Shown here: positions 15,838 to 23,301 of the stretch, piece after piece
Position numbering within the stretch: position 1 is the stretch's first letter
Layout of the letters: the number at the start of each line of letters is the position of its first letter
From: Kribbella albertanoniae
GTDB lineage: Bacteria; Actinomycetota; Actinomycetes; Propionibacteriales; Kribbellaceae
NCBI RefSeq assembly: GCF_004348455.1
Contig: NZ_SMKA01000055.1
Coordinates: 1-36,808 of the forward strand
Reading direction: 5' to 3'
Length of the DNA: 36,808 nt
Notes under the pieces: generated by a model
Told to the model about the DNA's origin: nothing
The model's input: only the letters and a program-made list of their open reading frames with translations
Database searches by the model: none
Translations under genes and position numbers: made by a program

Positions 15838-16866
15838 ATGCGACTCCTCATCCTCGGTGGCAGTTGGTTCCTCGGCCGAACAGTCGTTTCCGACGCATTG
15901 ACCCGCGGATGGGAGGTGACCGCCTTCTCCCGCGGCAAGAGCGGTCGACCGCCGGCCGGAGCCACCCACGTCGTCGGCGACCGCCGAAACGACGCAGATC
16001 TCCACCGGCTGGCCGAATCCGGCACCTGGGATGCCCTGATCGACACCAGCGCCTACGAGCCGGTCGACGTCGCACAAGTGGCAAATGCCCTGGCGGATCA
16101 GGTCGAGCAGTACGTACTCATCTCAACCGTCAGCGCCTACCCGGACTGGCCAGCCAACGCAGTCGATGAATCCTCGCCTCTTTGGCCGTCTTCGCCGACC
16201 TACACCGTGCAATCGCCAGAACTGGCGCACCTGACGGTCGGCGGTCAATACGGCACCCTCAAGGCCGGCTGCGAAGCTGCAGCGACAGAGGGCGCGAAAC
16301 GCAGCCTCATCGTTCGGCCCGGCGTCATCTTAGGCCCTGGCGAGTACGTCGGCCGCGGCCTCAAGCTGCTGGAGCGAGCAGCACGCGGTGGACGCTGGCT
16401 GCTCCCGGCACCCGCTGAACAGCCGATCCAGCCAATCGACGTGCGCGACGTATCGACGTTCCTGCTGGACTCGATCGAGGCGAAGCGGGACGGCGTATTC
16501 AACCTCGTTGCTCCTATCGGGCATGCCACGTACGGCGACCTCATCGACACGTGCCTGGAGTTGACGGGACGCCATACTCAACCGGTGTGGGCCGACCCGC
16601 AATGGCTGGAGGAGCAGCGCGTCGACCAATGGACGGAGATGCCGCTGTGGCGGACTCCCCCAGGCACCTGGCAGGTCGACGGTCGACGCGCGGCGGAGGC
16701 CGGTCTTCGATGCCGACCTCTTCACGAGACGCTGCGAGACTTCAAGTCCGCCCTGGATCGGGATGGCCTCATCGACCACCCGCGCCAGGCCGATCACGGC
16801 ATGTCGCCCGATCATGAAGCGGAGCTACTAGCAGCCTGGGATGCCGCTCAGTCAGGCACTCGGTAG
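15838..16866 (+). CDS. NAD-dependent epimerase/reductase-like protein (CSP41-like atypical SDR)
   Basis: A 342-residue extended SDR. The N-terminal nucleotide motif is LILGGSWFLGRT, resembling the GGTRFxG of CSP41-like atypical SDRs rather than GxxGxxG. D48 in VVGDRR follows. The middle has VLISTVSAYPD and a YxxxK pair (Y138, K142), and IVRPGVILGPGEYVGRG plus PIQPIDVRDVS are typical of sugar-nucleotide epimerase relatives. The true substrate is unknown. The ATG at 15838 has only a weak ribosome site. The 3' end overlaps the convergent regulator gene by 15 bp. It is divergent from the IMPase-like gene. Confidence 0.85.
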   Translation: MRLLILGGSWFLGRTVVSDALTRGWEVTAFSRGKSGRPPAGATHVVGDRRNDADLHRLAESGTWDALIDTSAYEPVDVAQVANALADQVEQYVLISTVSAYPDWPANAVDESSPLWPSSPTYTVQSPELAHLTVGGQYGTLKAGCEAAATEGAKRSLIVRPGVILGPGEYVGRGLKLLERAARGGRWLLPAPAEQPIQPIDVRDVSTFLLDSIEAKRDGVFNLVAPIGHATYGDLIDTCLELTGRHTQPVWADPQWLEEQRVDQWTEMPLWRTPPGTWQVDGRRAAEAGLRCRPLHETLRDFKSALDRDGLIDHPRQADHGMSPDHEAELLAAWDAAQSGTR

Positions 16867-18165
16867 CGCCAGGCGAAAAGCCGCCTCAGCGTTGAAGACC
16901 TCGATCTGGTCACGCAACTCGACGGCCTGCGGGCTGTCGCGCCAGTCGCGACCGACTAGTCTGTGGGCCAACTGATCCATGCGGCCGGTAATGCCCCGAC
17001 GACGATGCGAGGCGGGTATCGTCCAAACGCTGTCGAGAGCGTCGACGCTGGCGTCGAACCGTCCCGCCACAAGCTCGGCAGCGGCAAGGTCGACCTGCGC
17101 CCTGGCCGGTGCCAACCCGCCAAGCGGATCCTCAGGCACGAGACTGATCGCGTCACTGATCCGCGTCACCGCGGTTTCGCCCTGGCCGACTGTCAGCAGA
17201 GCAGTACCAGCACACGCTGCATGACGGCTCGGACCCCAGCCGAACTCTCCACCGGATGCGCCGTACAGCTCGTTGTAACGTGCCTGCTCCATCTCAACAT
17301 CGGCCAGGCGCAAGGATTCCTTGACCTGGTCAGGCCGTCCCAACTCGGCCCAGGCCCGCGCCTCGATCGCCCGCAGCCTGGCCGTGGAGACTCCGGCCGG
17401 CGCGTCATCCACGCTGCTGGCGATCAAGTCGATTGCTCGTCGACTCTGTCGACGCCAGTTAGCGATCAACGCCTGCGTCCCGCGTGACCAGGTTTCGAGG
17501 TCGGCGTCGCCAATCAACTCGGCGTAAGTCCGCGCCGACCGGGCTTGTTCTTCAGCGGCATCCCACCGCGCCAGATCGAACGCGACCACCGAGAGCAGAC
17601 CGCAGGCCTGTCCTGCGACCTGATAAAGCTCGCTCGTCTGAGCCGGTCGTCTGGTCTTGTCGAGCAGTAGATACGCGACATTGCGGATGTGGCGGGCTTC
17701 GGTGAGCAACTGCAACGGGGGTTTGGTTTGGTAACCGCGGGCGAGTTCCAGAACTGACTCTTGGAGCAACGAAATGTCGTCCGAGTCAACAGTGCCGGCG
17801 ATTCGGGCTGCGTGCTCAAAACTCTCGTGGGCGGCCATGACTGCCGCTGCCTCCAACGATTCGACGTCAACGGACGGGCCGGGCGCGGCCGTTCCGCTGT
17901 GACGCTCGAACTCGGACAACTCGTGCGGCGAGCCAAGCAAAACCTCGAAACGGTGACCCCAGAACGCTTCGGCAACCCGCTGCGCGACCGGTCGTGCTTG
18001 ACCGACATCGCCGCGCATCCATCGCGCCAGCTGACGTGGCGACAACGTCGCCGATTCGTGCATCTGCTGCGCCCGGACCTCGTACGCCCGGCAGGTCTCT
18101 TCGACCGTCCACGGGCCTTCGTGGACGATCTGCTCGAGCAGCGTTCTGTACTGCGCCGTAGCCAC
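16852..18165 (-). CDS. NsdA-like regulator with TPR-like domain
   Basis: A 437-residue protein. The N-terminus (to about residue 80) has an unusual HTH region followed by LSPRQLARWMRGDVG, RPVAQRVAEAFWGHRFEVLLG. This is the pattern seen in actinobacterial regulators of the NsdA type, which repress antibiotic synthesis and development in Streptomyces. The remaining 350 residues are alpha-helical with a TPR-like character (ARWDAAEEQARSARTYAEL, RAIEARAWAELGRPDQVKES), probably a peptide or protein sensor. It starts with GTG at 18165 with a weak ribosome site. Upstream, 18166-18427 holds direct repeats and a 10-bp dyad that may be its binding sites. It is divergent from the toxin cassette and could control it; this is inference from position. 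Confidence 0.75.
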   Translation of the reverse strand: MATAQYRTLLEQIVHEGPWTVEETCRAYEVRAQQMHESATLSPRQLARWMRGDVGQARPVAQRVAEAFWGHRFEVLLGSPHELSEFERHSGTAAPGPSVDVESLEAAAVMAAHESFEHAARIAGTVDSDDISLLQESVLELARGYQTKPPLQLLTEARHIRNVAYLLLDKTRRPAQTSELYQVAGQACGLLSVVAFDLARWDAAEEQARSARTYAELIGDADLETWSRGTQALIANWRRQSRRAIDLIASSVDDAPAGVSTARLRAIEARAWAELGRPDQVKESLRLADVEMEQARYNELYGASGGEFGWGPSRHAACAGTALLTVGQGETAVTRISDAISLVPEDPLGGLAPARAQVDLAAAELVAGRFDASVDALDSVWTIPASHRRRGITGRMDQLAHRLVGRDWRDSPQAVELRDQIEVFNAEAAFRLALPSA

Positions 18166-18214
18166 GCATTCACGTTACGTCAGACGAGCGGCCGGAATCC
18201 CAGCTCCGCGCGTC

Positions 18215-18342
18215 GATGGCAGCCGAACGTCCGAGAGATGGCAGCCAGAAGTCAGCCACTGACTTCTGGTGCTTGAGCGCCAAATGCGTATTCCACTCCG
18301 CTTAGATGCCAAACGGCAGTCAGATGGCAACCAAGCGTCCGA
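18215..18342. promoter_or_regulatory. Repeated GATGGCA(G/A)CC boxes and a 10-bp dyad upstream of the toxin cassette
   Basis: GATGGCAGCCGAACGTCCGA (18215-18234) recurs with three mismatches at 18323-18342; a shorter copy, GATGGCAGCC, is at 18237-18246. Between them CCAGAAGTCA (18245-18254) and TGACTTCTGG (18260-18269) form a perfect 10-bp inverted repeat with a 5-base loop. The stretch separates the divergent regulator (GTG 18165) from the first ORF of the toxin cassette (18428), so a shared operator region is likely. Confidence 0.5.
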
Positions 18343-18427
18343 CGCAGTTCATAGTGCCGTCCTGTCACACAGCGTCAAGCTACTCACCTACCGAATCCCA
18401 CTTCTCGCAGTGACGGGGTGACTGACA

Positions 18428-18520
18428 GTGATTTTGCGCATGTGGCTCCTCATCCTGGGAACCGCCGTACTCACGGTCCTCATGCTTCGCGATATCGCGA
18501 AGGACGTTAGAGGCCGATGA
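18428..18520 (+). CDS. Tiny single-helix membrane protein at the head of the toxin cassette
   Basis: A 30-codon ORF from GTG at 18428, encoding VILRMWLLILGTAVLT and then a short RDIAKDVRGR tail: one hydrophobic helix with a basic end. GGGGTG lies about 7 bases before the GTG; an internal ATG at 18440 is an alternative start. Its stop overlaps the next start (ATGA at 18517-18520), a sign of translational coupling. That overlap and the clean hydrophobic pattern are the only support. The function is unknown. Confidence 0.5.
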   Translation: MILRMWLLILGTAVLTVLMLRDIAKDVRGR

Positions 18521-18897
18521 CCACGGCTGAACGCCAAGTTCCGGCAGCAGCGGGCCGAGGCTCGTCGAGAGAGGTCGACTACACGCGACCGCTCCTCCTC
18601 GGCTACATCCTCAAACACCTCCTCATGACCGACGGCGAACTGGCCGACACCAAAGTCCAACTCGAGGAGTTCGCCGAGGTTGAGGGCTTCGCGATGGGCA
18701 CGATCTACACGGAGGAGACCGCGACAACACCGGCAGCCTTCGAAGCCCTGATCGAGGCGGTCAACCGCTATGAGGTGACCACAGTCGTCATCCCCGGCCA
18801 ACTGCACTTCTCCGCCCTGGCCATAACACACAACGTCAAAGACACCTTCGAGCGAGCAACCGGCGCTCGGGTTGTCATTGCAAGTTCGCTCCCATGA
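18517..18897 (+). CDS. Small protein resembling a serine-resolvase fold without the catalytic serine
   Basis: A 126-residue protein. After about 25 polar residues it shows the strand-helix order of a resolvase/invertase N-terminal domain. It has LLLGYILKHLLMTDGELADT, then a helix VQLEEFAEVEGFAMGTIY, the FEALIEAVNRYEVTTVVIPG segment and a final RATGARVVIAS. The catalytic serine that normally follows the first strand (YxRVS) is absent and no DNA-binding C-terminus is present, so it is not a working recombinase. Similar stand-alone proteins are found in actinobacteria without known function. It overlaps both neighbours by 4 bp (ATGA). Confidence 0.65.
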   Translation: MTTAERQVPAAAGRGSSREVDYTRPLLLGYILKHLLMTDGELADTKVQLEEFAEVEGFAMGTIYTEETATTPAAFEALIEAVNRYEVTTVVIPGQLHFSALAITHNVKDTFERATGARVVIASSLP

Positions 18898-19085
18898 TCC
18901 GACGGAGCCGGTGGGCGTCGCTGCACACCGATCGGTTCCCGTCGCCACTGGTCTGCGGCCGAGTCTTCCCCTCCCCTGTGGAGGACTCAGCCGCAGATCC
19001 CACCTACAGGCTGGCGCAGGGCGTAAGGCGAGTCCGTCCGGCGCCAGCCGTTCCAACATCTCCCGCAGCAGTGCGCAAGAAGTGA
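18894..19085 (+). CDS. Possible small basic protein coupled to its neighbours
   Basis: A 63-codon ORF whose ATG overlaps the preceding stop (ATGA, 18894-18897) and whose stop (19083-19085) lies just before the start of the WXG100-sized gene. It is arginine- and proline-rich with no recognisable domain. Codon third positions are GC-rich, as in neighbours, but the peptide looks unstructured, so it may only be a translated spacer that carries ribosomes across 190 bases. I cannot assign a function. Confidence 0.3.
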   Translation: MIRRSRWASLHTDRFPSPLVCGRVFPSPVEDSAADPTYRLAQGVRRVRPAPAVPTSPAAVRKK

Positions 19086-19092
19086 GGCGGAT

Positions 19093-19353
19093 ATGTCCCA
19101 AGTCGAACAGATGAAGATGCAGCTCCACGGTCTAGCCGACCAGTCGCGGCAAGGCGCAGCCAGCTTGGCCGGCTTCAAACAGCGTTTCGAGCAGTCCAGC
19201 CAGCAAGTACACGCACTCATCCGCGGCACCGCAACGAGAGCGGACCAGGACATCGCGACGATGCTCGACGCAGCCGCCAAGTCGGTCGACCAAGCAGTGC
19301 AGTCCCTCCAGATCGCAGAAGCCGGTTGCCGCAGCTACGCCGATCAGATCTAG
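19093..19353 (+). CDS. WXG100-sized helical partner protein of the toxin
   Basis: An 86-residue, cysteine-poor, almost wholly helical protein: VEQMKMQLHGLADQSRQGA and LAGFKQRFEQSSQQVHALI form one helix set and DIATMLDAAAKSVDQAVQSL another. Its length and two-helix hairpin layout match the WXG100/ESAT-6-like proteins that pair with type VII (Esx) secretion substrates, but the W-x-G turn itself is not present. GAGGCGG precedes the ATG closely. Eighteen bases separate it from the deaminase toxin gene, so it is probably that toxin's chaperone or secretion partner. Confidence 0.65.
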   Translation: MSQVEQMKMQLHGLADQSRQGAASLAGFKQRFEQSSQQVHALIRGTATRADQDIATMLDAAAKSVDQAVQSLQIAEAGCRSYADQI

Positions 19354-19371
19354 CCGACGGCGCCGTCCGGC

Positions 19372-20250
19372 ATGCCCTCCGAGCTGCAGCGGGTCGCACA
19401 ACAGCTACTCGCAACGTTGGACGAGATTCCGCGCGTAGTGGCTTATCTGCATGACCGCGCAGGCAAGTACCGCGAGTCAGCTGGATGGATCGGCAGCACA
19501 AGTAACAACCCGAACGCACGACTCGCTGCGACGCAGCTCGACGTCGCGGCCAGGCGGTGTGAGGAAGCGGCGCACTATTTGTCCCTCGCCCCACCCAAGG
19601 CACGTGCCTGGACCGAGCAGATGGTCAGCGGCATTCGGACAGCGGAACCAGTCGGGAAGTCCGCGGGTCCGAGGCCAGATGAACCAGATCGAAGCGCGCC
19701 GCCCGCGGAACGCAAGCAGAACGGGCCTGAGGCAACCAAATCCGGCAAGACCCTTGGCTCTGACGAGAGATCGGGCCTGCCAGATGCGTCAGCGAGGCCG
19801 AGGCTCACTGACGCGGAAGGAAGACGACTGCTAGGCAAGTTGCCCGTCCGAGGACAGAAATTTGGACAACGCGAGAAGACTCGAGGCATCTGGCGCGCCG
19901 ATGATGGGACAGAGTACGACCTGGTCAGTGGGCGCGGTGAGGACTCGATCGGTGACGACAATCAGGATCTGTATCGTCAGGCCGAAGAGTTCGCCATCGA
20001 GCACCGCCTCGGCAATCCGCCTGGCACCCTCAGCATCACCTCCCACGTCGAGATCAAATTCGCGATGTTGATGTGGAAGCGTGGCCTGCGGGATGCCACC
20101 ATCGTCATCAACAATCCGCCGTGCAAGGGCGACTCCAGCTGCGACGAGTGGTTGGACAAGTTCCTGCCCCCTGGCGCGAAACTGACCATCTACGGTCCGG
20201 ACAACTTCAAAGGGATACATCCCAAACCACCCCCGGGCGAAGGAGCCTGA
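19372..20250 (+). CDS. Polymorphic toxin with SCP1.201 / DddA-like DNA cytidine deaminase domain
   Basis: A 292-residue protein in three parts. Residues 1-85 are helical, a probable secretion/partner-binding domain. Residues about 90-145 are a proline-, serine- and glutamate-rich linker. Residues about 146-285 are a cytidine deaminase fold of the SCP1.201 toxin family, whose Burkholderia member DddA deaminates cytosine in double-stranded DNA. The zinc and catalytic residues are visible: H225-V-E227 (SHVEIKFAMLM) and P250-C251 with C257 (PPCKGDSSC), followed by the conserved LPPGAKLTIYGP. The spacing between cysteines is five residues, compared with two in DddA (CGFC). The ATG at 19372 has a poor ribosome site, so translation may depend on coupling from the partner gene 18 bases upstream. 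An Imm1-type gene follows by 5 bases. Likely an Esx-dependent antibacterial effector; this last point is inference. Confidence 0.88.
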   Translation: MPSELQRVAQQLLATLDEIPRVVAYLHDRAGKYRESAGWIGSTSNNPNARLAATQLDVAARRCEEAAHYLSLAPPKARAWTEQMVSGIRTAEPVGKSAGPRPDEPDRSAPPAERKQNGPEATKSGKTLGSDERSGLPDASARPRLTDAEGRRLLGKLPVRGQKFGQREKTRGIWRADDGTEYDLVSGRGEDSIGDDNQDLYRQAEEFAIEHRLGNPPGTLSITSHVEIKFAMLMWKRGLRDATIVINNPPCKGDSSCDEWLDKFLPPGAKLTIYGPDNFKGIHPKPPPGEGA

Positions 20251-20255
20251 TCACG

Positions 20256-20705
20256 ATGACCTACACCGTCCGTGCCTTCTACAAGCAGGACCAGCAGCCC
20301 AGTCCCGCGATCGTGTCATCTCCCGACGACATCGGCGCGCTGATCGACGCCGTTCTCAACGAACCACCGACCAACTCAGTGATCGCCATGTACATAGCGG
20401 AACGCCCCAAGACCGAACACGACATGCCAGACCACGAACTGCGCGTCGCGATCAACCAGGAAGCGAAGGTCGGCGGACTGAGGTACTCAGGTCCGGCCGA
20501 TGGTGCAGCCGGTGTTTGGTACGCGGCCAGCCGCGACAGTGAACGCGACGAGGTCTTCTACTACTACATGGGCCACGACGAGGGCTGGCCGCAGGACTCC
20601 GAGATCTCGCTTGACGAGCTCAGGTCTGCGGTCAGCACCTTTCTCGCCAGCGGCGAGCGCCCTTCAGGCATCGAGTGGACCGAATGGCCCGCCGACGTCG
20701 GCTGA
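20256..20705 (+). CDS. Imm1-type immunity protein
   Basis: A 149-residue protein resembling the Imm1 family, known to neutralise deaminase toxins of the SCP1.201 type. It has an N-terminal strand region (YTVRAFYKQ), a central glycine-tyrosine strand (GGLRYSGPADGAAGVWYA), YYYMGHDEGWPQDSEIS and the family ending, in which a helix (LDELRSAVSTFLASG) leads to ERPSGIEWTEW, matching the GxRPxxVxW pattern of Imm1. It starts 5 bases after the toxin stop with AAGGAG about 10 bases upstream, so the two genes are co-transcribed, as a toxin-antidote pair must be. Confidence 0.85.
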   Translation: MTYTVRAFYKQDQQPSPAIVSSPDDIGALIDAVLNEPPTNSVIAMYIAERPKTEHDMPDHELRVAINQEAKVGGLRYSGPADGAAGVWYAASRDSERDEVFYYYMGHDEGWPQDSEISLDELRSAVSTFLASGERPSGIEWTEWPADVG

Positions 20706-20751
20706 TATCACCACACCAAGCAGATCGAGCCGGACGCGATTCGGAGGCAAC

Positions 20752-21306
20752 GTGGTATTGACCTTGACCCGCCACACGAGGGTCGCGACCCTCGCCCTTG
20801 TCCCGAGGCTGAAGGCGCTCTATGCAGACGCCTACTCCGAACCGCCGTACGAGATGTCACCCGAGGACATCGAGCAGTTCGAGATCCGGATCACGAAGCA
20901 CGCCGACCAGCCAGGATTTGCGCTGGTCACCGGCGAACTCAACGGCCAACACGTCGGGTTCACCTACGGATTCACCTTCCATCCCGGACGATGGTGGACC
21001 GGCGTCAAGACCGATCTACCTCCAAGCGGGATAGCAGCCGGCCCGATCTTCGCAGTGATCGAACTCGGTATACGCAAGGAGTCTCGTGGTCACGGCCACG
21101 CCCGCCGCCTCGTCGATGCCCTCCTGACCAACCGGCCAGAAGCATTCGCCAGCCTCATCTCGCGACCGGGTGCACAAGCGCATGCCATGTACCAACGCTG
21201 GGGCTGGAAGAAAGTCGGCAACACCCAGACCTACCCGCACTGGCCAGTCGAGGACATCAACATCCTTCCGCTACACAGCAGCGTCCCGCCCGTGACCGGC
21301 CAATAA
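20752..21306 (+). CDS. GNAT-family N-acetyltransferase
   Basis: A 184-residue acetyltransferase. The acetyl-CoA-binding motif A is visible as AVIELGIRKESRGHGHARRLVDALL, with RGHGHA as the R/Q-x-x-G-x-G/A loop. The preceding strand (ALVTGELNGQHVGFTYGF) and the C-terminal AHAMYQRWGWKKVGNTQTY fit the fold. The acceptor is unknown. The GTG at 20752 has GGAGG 4 bases upstream; the frame opens at 20500, but that part overlaps Imm1 in another frame. It follows the toxin cassette by 46 bases; no functional link is implied. Confidence 0.85.
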   Translation: MVLTLTRHTRVATLALVPRLKALYADAYSEPPYEMSPEDIEQFEIRITKHADQPGFALVTGELNGQHVGFTYGFTFHPGRWWTGVKTDLPPSGIAAGPIFAVIELGIRKESRGHGHARRLVDALLTNRPEAFASLISRPGAQAHAMYQRWGWKKVGNTQTYPHWPVEDINILPLHSSVPPVTGQ

Positions 21307-21387
21307 TGTCCGCGCGTCGCAATCTGCCTGGCTGCTAACTGGTCCGGGCAGCGGGTAGGGAAAAGAAGACTGGCCAAGGAGGATGGT

Positions 21388-22017
21388 GTGCACGATCCGT
21401 ATCGCGGTCTGATCCTCGACTTTGGAGGTGTGCTGACGACTCAGATGCGCTTAAACGGCGAAGCCTTTGAGCGATCTGAAGGTCTGGCACCAGGTGCGTA
21501 TTTCTCGGCACTGGAAAGCCGCCCTGACGGGATAGCGGTCTACGCGGCGCTGGAGATCGGCCAGGCCACGCAGGAGGACTGGAACAGGGTCATCGGCGAC
21601 ATCCTCGGTATCGATCCGACAGACCTGATGCAACGCGCGCTAGCCAATCTGCAACCCGAGCCACTGATCGTCACACAGCGGCCAAGCGCGCTCGAGCGGC
21701 GGGTATCAAGATCGCGTTGCTCAGCAACAGCTTCGGTCTTGCGCCCTACAACCCCTACGCTGATCGCGGCCTGTGGACGGACCTCTTCGACGCGGTGATT
21801 CTCTCGGAACTGGAGGGCGTACGGAAGCCATCGGTAGAAATCTATGAACGGGCGCTAACTGCACTGGACCTGCCCGGCGCACAGTGCGTACGTCGATGAT
21901 GTGGCGACGAATCTGGCCCCTGCCCAACTGCTGGGCATCCGGACCGTGCACCACACCACCGATCCAGCTGCCACGGCGGCCTTGCTGGATTCACTCCTCC
22001 CGTCAGAACCAACCTGA
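21388..22017 (+). pseudogene. HAD-like hydrolase broken by two compensating frameshifts
   Basis: All HAD motifs are present but spread over frames. Motif I LILDFGGVLTT, with GTG start at 21388 and AAGGAGG five bases upstream, is in the first frame to about 21697. IALLSNSFG (motif II), KPSVEIYERAL (motif III lysine) and LDLPGAQ lie in the second frame to about 21887. VDDVATNLAPAQLLGI (motif IV) returns to the first frame and runs to the stop at 22017. One base is missing near 21695-21700 and one extra (or two missing) near 21884-21889. Read across both shifts it is a full subfamily IA hydrolase of about 209 residues, epoxide-hydrolase-N-terminus type. As read it cannot make one protein. Sequencing error is possible, but two independent indels make recent decay credible. 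Confidence 0.85.
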
Positions 22018-22194
22018 GCCGAGCACGACTCGTGTAGTCGGGTCTCATCTCGGTACCGACGTAGCCGTCGAGAAGGCATCACTGCAGCGATGTGACCAGA
22101 ATCGACATGCGGACAAGATGCAGGAACAGTTGGCCGTCCGGTAACTCCGCGCAAGATGACGAAGCCAGCTGTCCTGAGACGATGGAGAATCGCA

Positions 22195-23172
22195 ATGAGC
22201 AAAAGTGTCATCCGGCCTAAGCGCCTGCGAGCTGGAGATCGGGCCATCATCGTCTCGCCGTCGAGCACCATCGCAGACCGTGCCGACCAGGCCGAGCGCG
22301 CCCGTGCGAACCTCGAGACTGCTCTGGGCATCAAGATCGACTTCGCCGACAACACGTTCGCTCAGGACTACTACTCCGCCGGCACTACAGATGAACGCCG
22401 GGCCGATCTCATGGCGGCGTTCACCGATCCCGAGGTCAAGGCCGTCTTCTTCTCAACCGGCGGCGCAACCGCGGTAGACCTCGTCGATCGCCTGGACTAC
22501 GACACCATCACCGAACACCCAAAGATCGTGGCCGGCCTCTCCGACTCGTCAACATTGCTCAACGCCATCACAGCGAAGACTGGTCTGTTGACATTCCACG
22601 GCTTTGAGCTGATGGACTTTGCCAATCACGACATGTCCTACACCACCCAGAACCTCAAGCAGATCTGGTTCGACGGATGGTCGGGCGACTACAGCCCCAA
22701 CCCCAACTGGCGCGACCTAGAAGGCGACCCCACGACCTACACTGGTTGGCGCGAGATCAAGCCCGGCCGCGCGACCGGAACCGCCGTCGGCGGAAACTCC
22801 GACGCCTTCATGCAACTGGAAAGCACCCCGTACCGTCCTCCCCTGGACGGCGCGATCCTCTTCCTAGAAAGCTACCGCCTCCAGAAGCGCCACATCCAAG
22901 CCCTCCTGGCAACCCTCAAACTCAAGGGCGCCTTCGACTCAATACGAGGCCTGATCATCGGCTACTGCTTAGGCAGCGACGCCCCAGGAACCGGCAACGA
23001 CCGAGACATCGCCGACATCATCTTGGAAACCACCGCCGGCCACACCTTCCCAGTTATCCAGATCGGCGATATCGGCCACCAGGTCGAGAACCTCATCCTC
23101 CCCATCGGCGCCACAATCGAGATGGACTCCAGCTCCACCTCGTTGGCCCTGTCCGGACCCGCTGTGCAGTAG
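22195..23172 (+). CDS. S66-family peptidase (LD-carboxypeptidase / MccF-like)
   Basis: A 325-residue serine peptidase of family S66. The N-terminus has the family pattern RLRAGDRAIIVSPSS. The nucleophile is S116 in IVAGLSDSSTLL, the acid E225 in ILFLESYRL and the base H295 in GDIGHQVEN, all at usual positions; FFSTGG (86-91) is the oxyanion strand. Members either trim L,D-peptides from recycled peptidoglycan (LdcA) or cleave microcin C-type antibiotics (MccF). The LFLESYR and GGNSDAFMQLEST forms look nearer MccF, suggesting self-immunity or resistance, but I cannot decide. GGAGA lies 6-7 bases before the ATG; the frame opens at 22156 but without a better site. Confidence 0.88.
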   Translation: MSKSVIRPKRLRAGDRAIIVSPSSTIADRADQAERARANLETALGIKIDFADNTFAQDYYSAGTTDERRADLMAAFTDPEVKAVFFSTGGATAVDLVDRLDYDTITEHPKIVAGLSDSSTLLNAITAKTGLLTFHGFELMDFANHDMSYTTQNLKQIWFDGWSGDYSPNPNWRDLEGDPTTYTGWREIKPGRATGTAVGGNSDAFMQLESTPYRPPLDGAILFLESYRLQKRHIQALLATLKLKGAFDSIRGLIIGYCLGSDAPGTGNDRDIADIILETTAGHTFPVIQIGDIGHQVENLILPIGATIEMDSSSTSLALSGPAVQ

Positions 23173-23301
23173 GCCTCCCTCCGGCCAAGGCAACCTCAGC
23201 TAGCACCGGCACTCACGGGACCAGCCCGCGTCTGCGACCTCTCAGTCCAATCGCTGCCAACGGCTCCCCCAGCGCGGATGGCTTTGGGCAGTCGATCGCG
23301 G

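Noticed and set aside
18517..18897. Serine recombinase or mobile-element integrase
   Set aside because: The catalytic serine and DNA-binding domain are missing, and there are no terminal repeats, so no mobile element is supported.
23173..23301. Possible small gene between the S66 peptidase and the helicase
   Set aside because: 129 bases with no ribosome site or believable frame between convergent stops.
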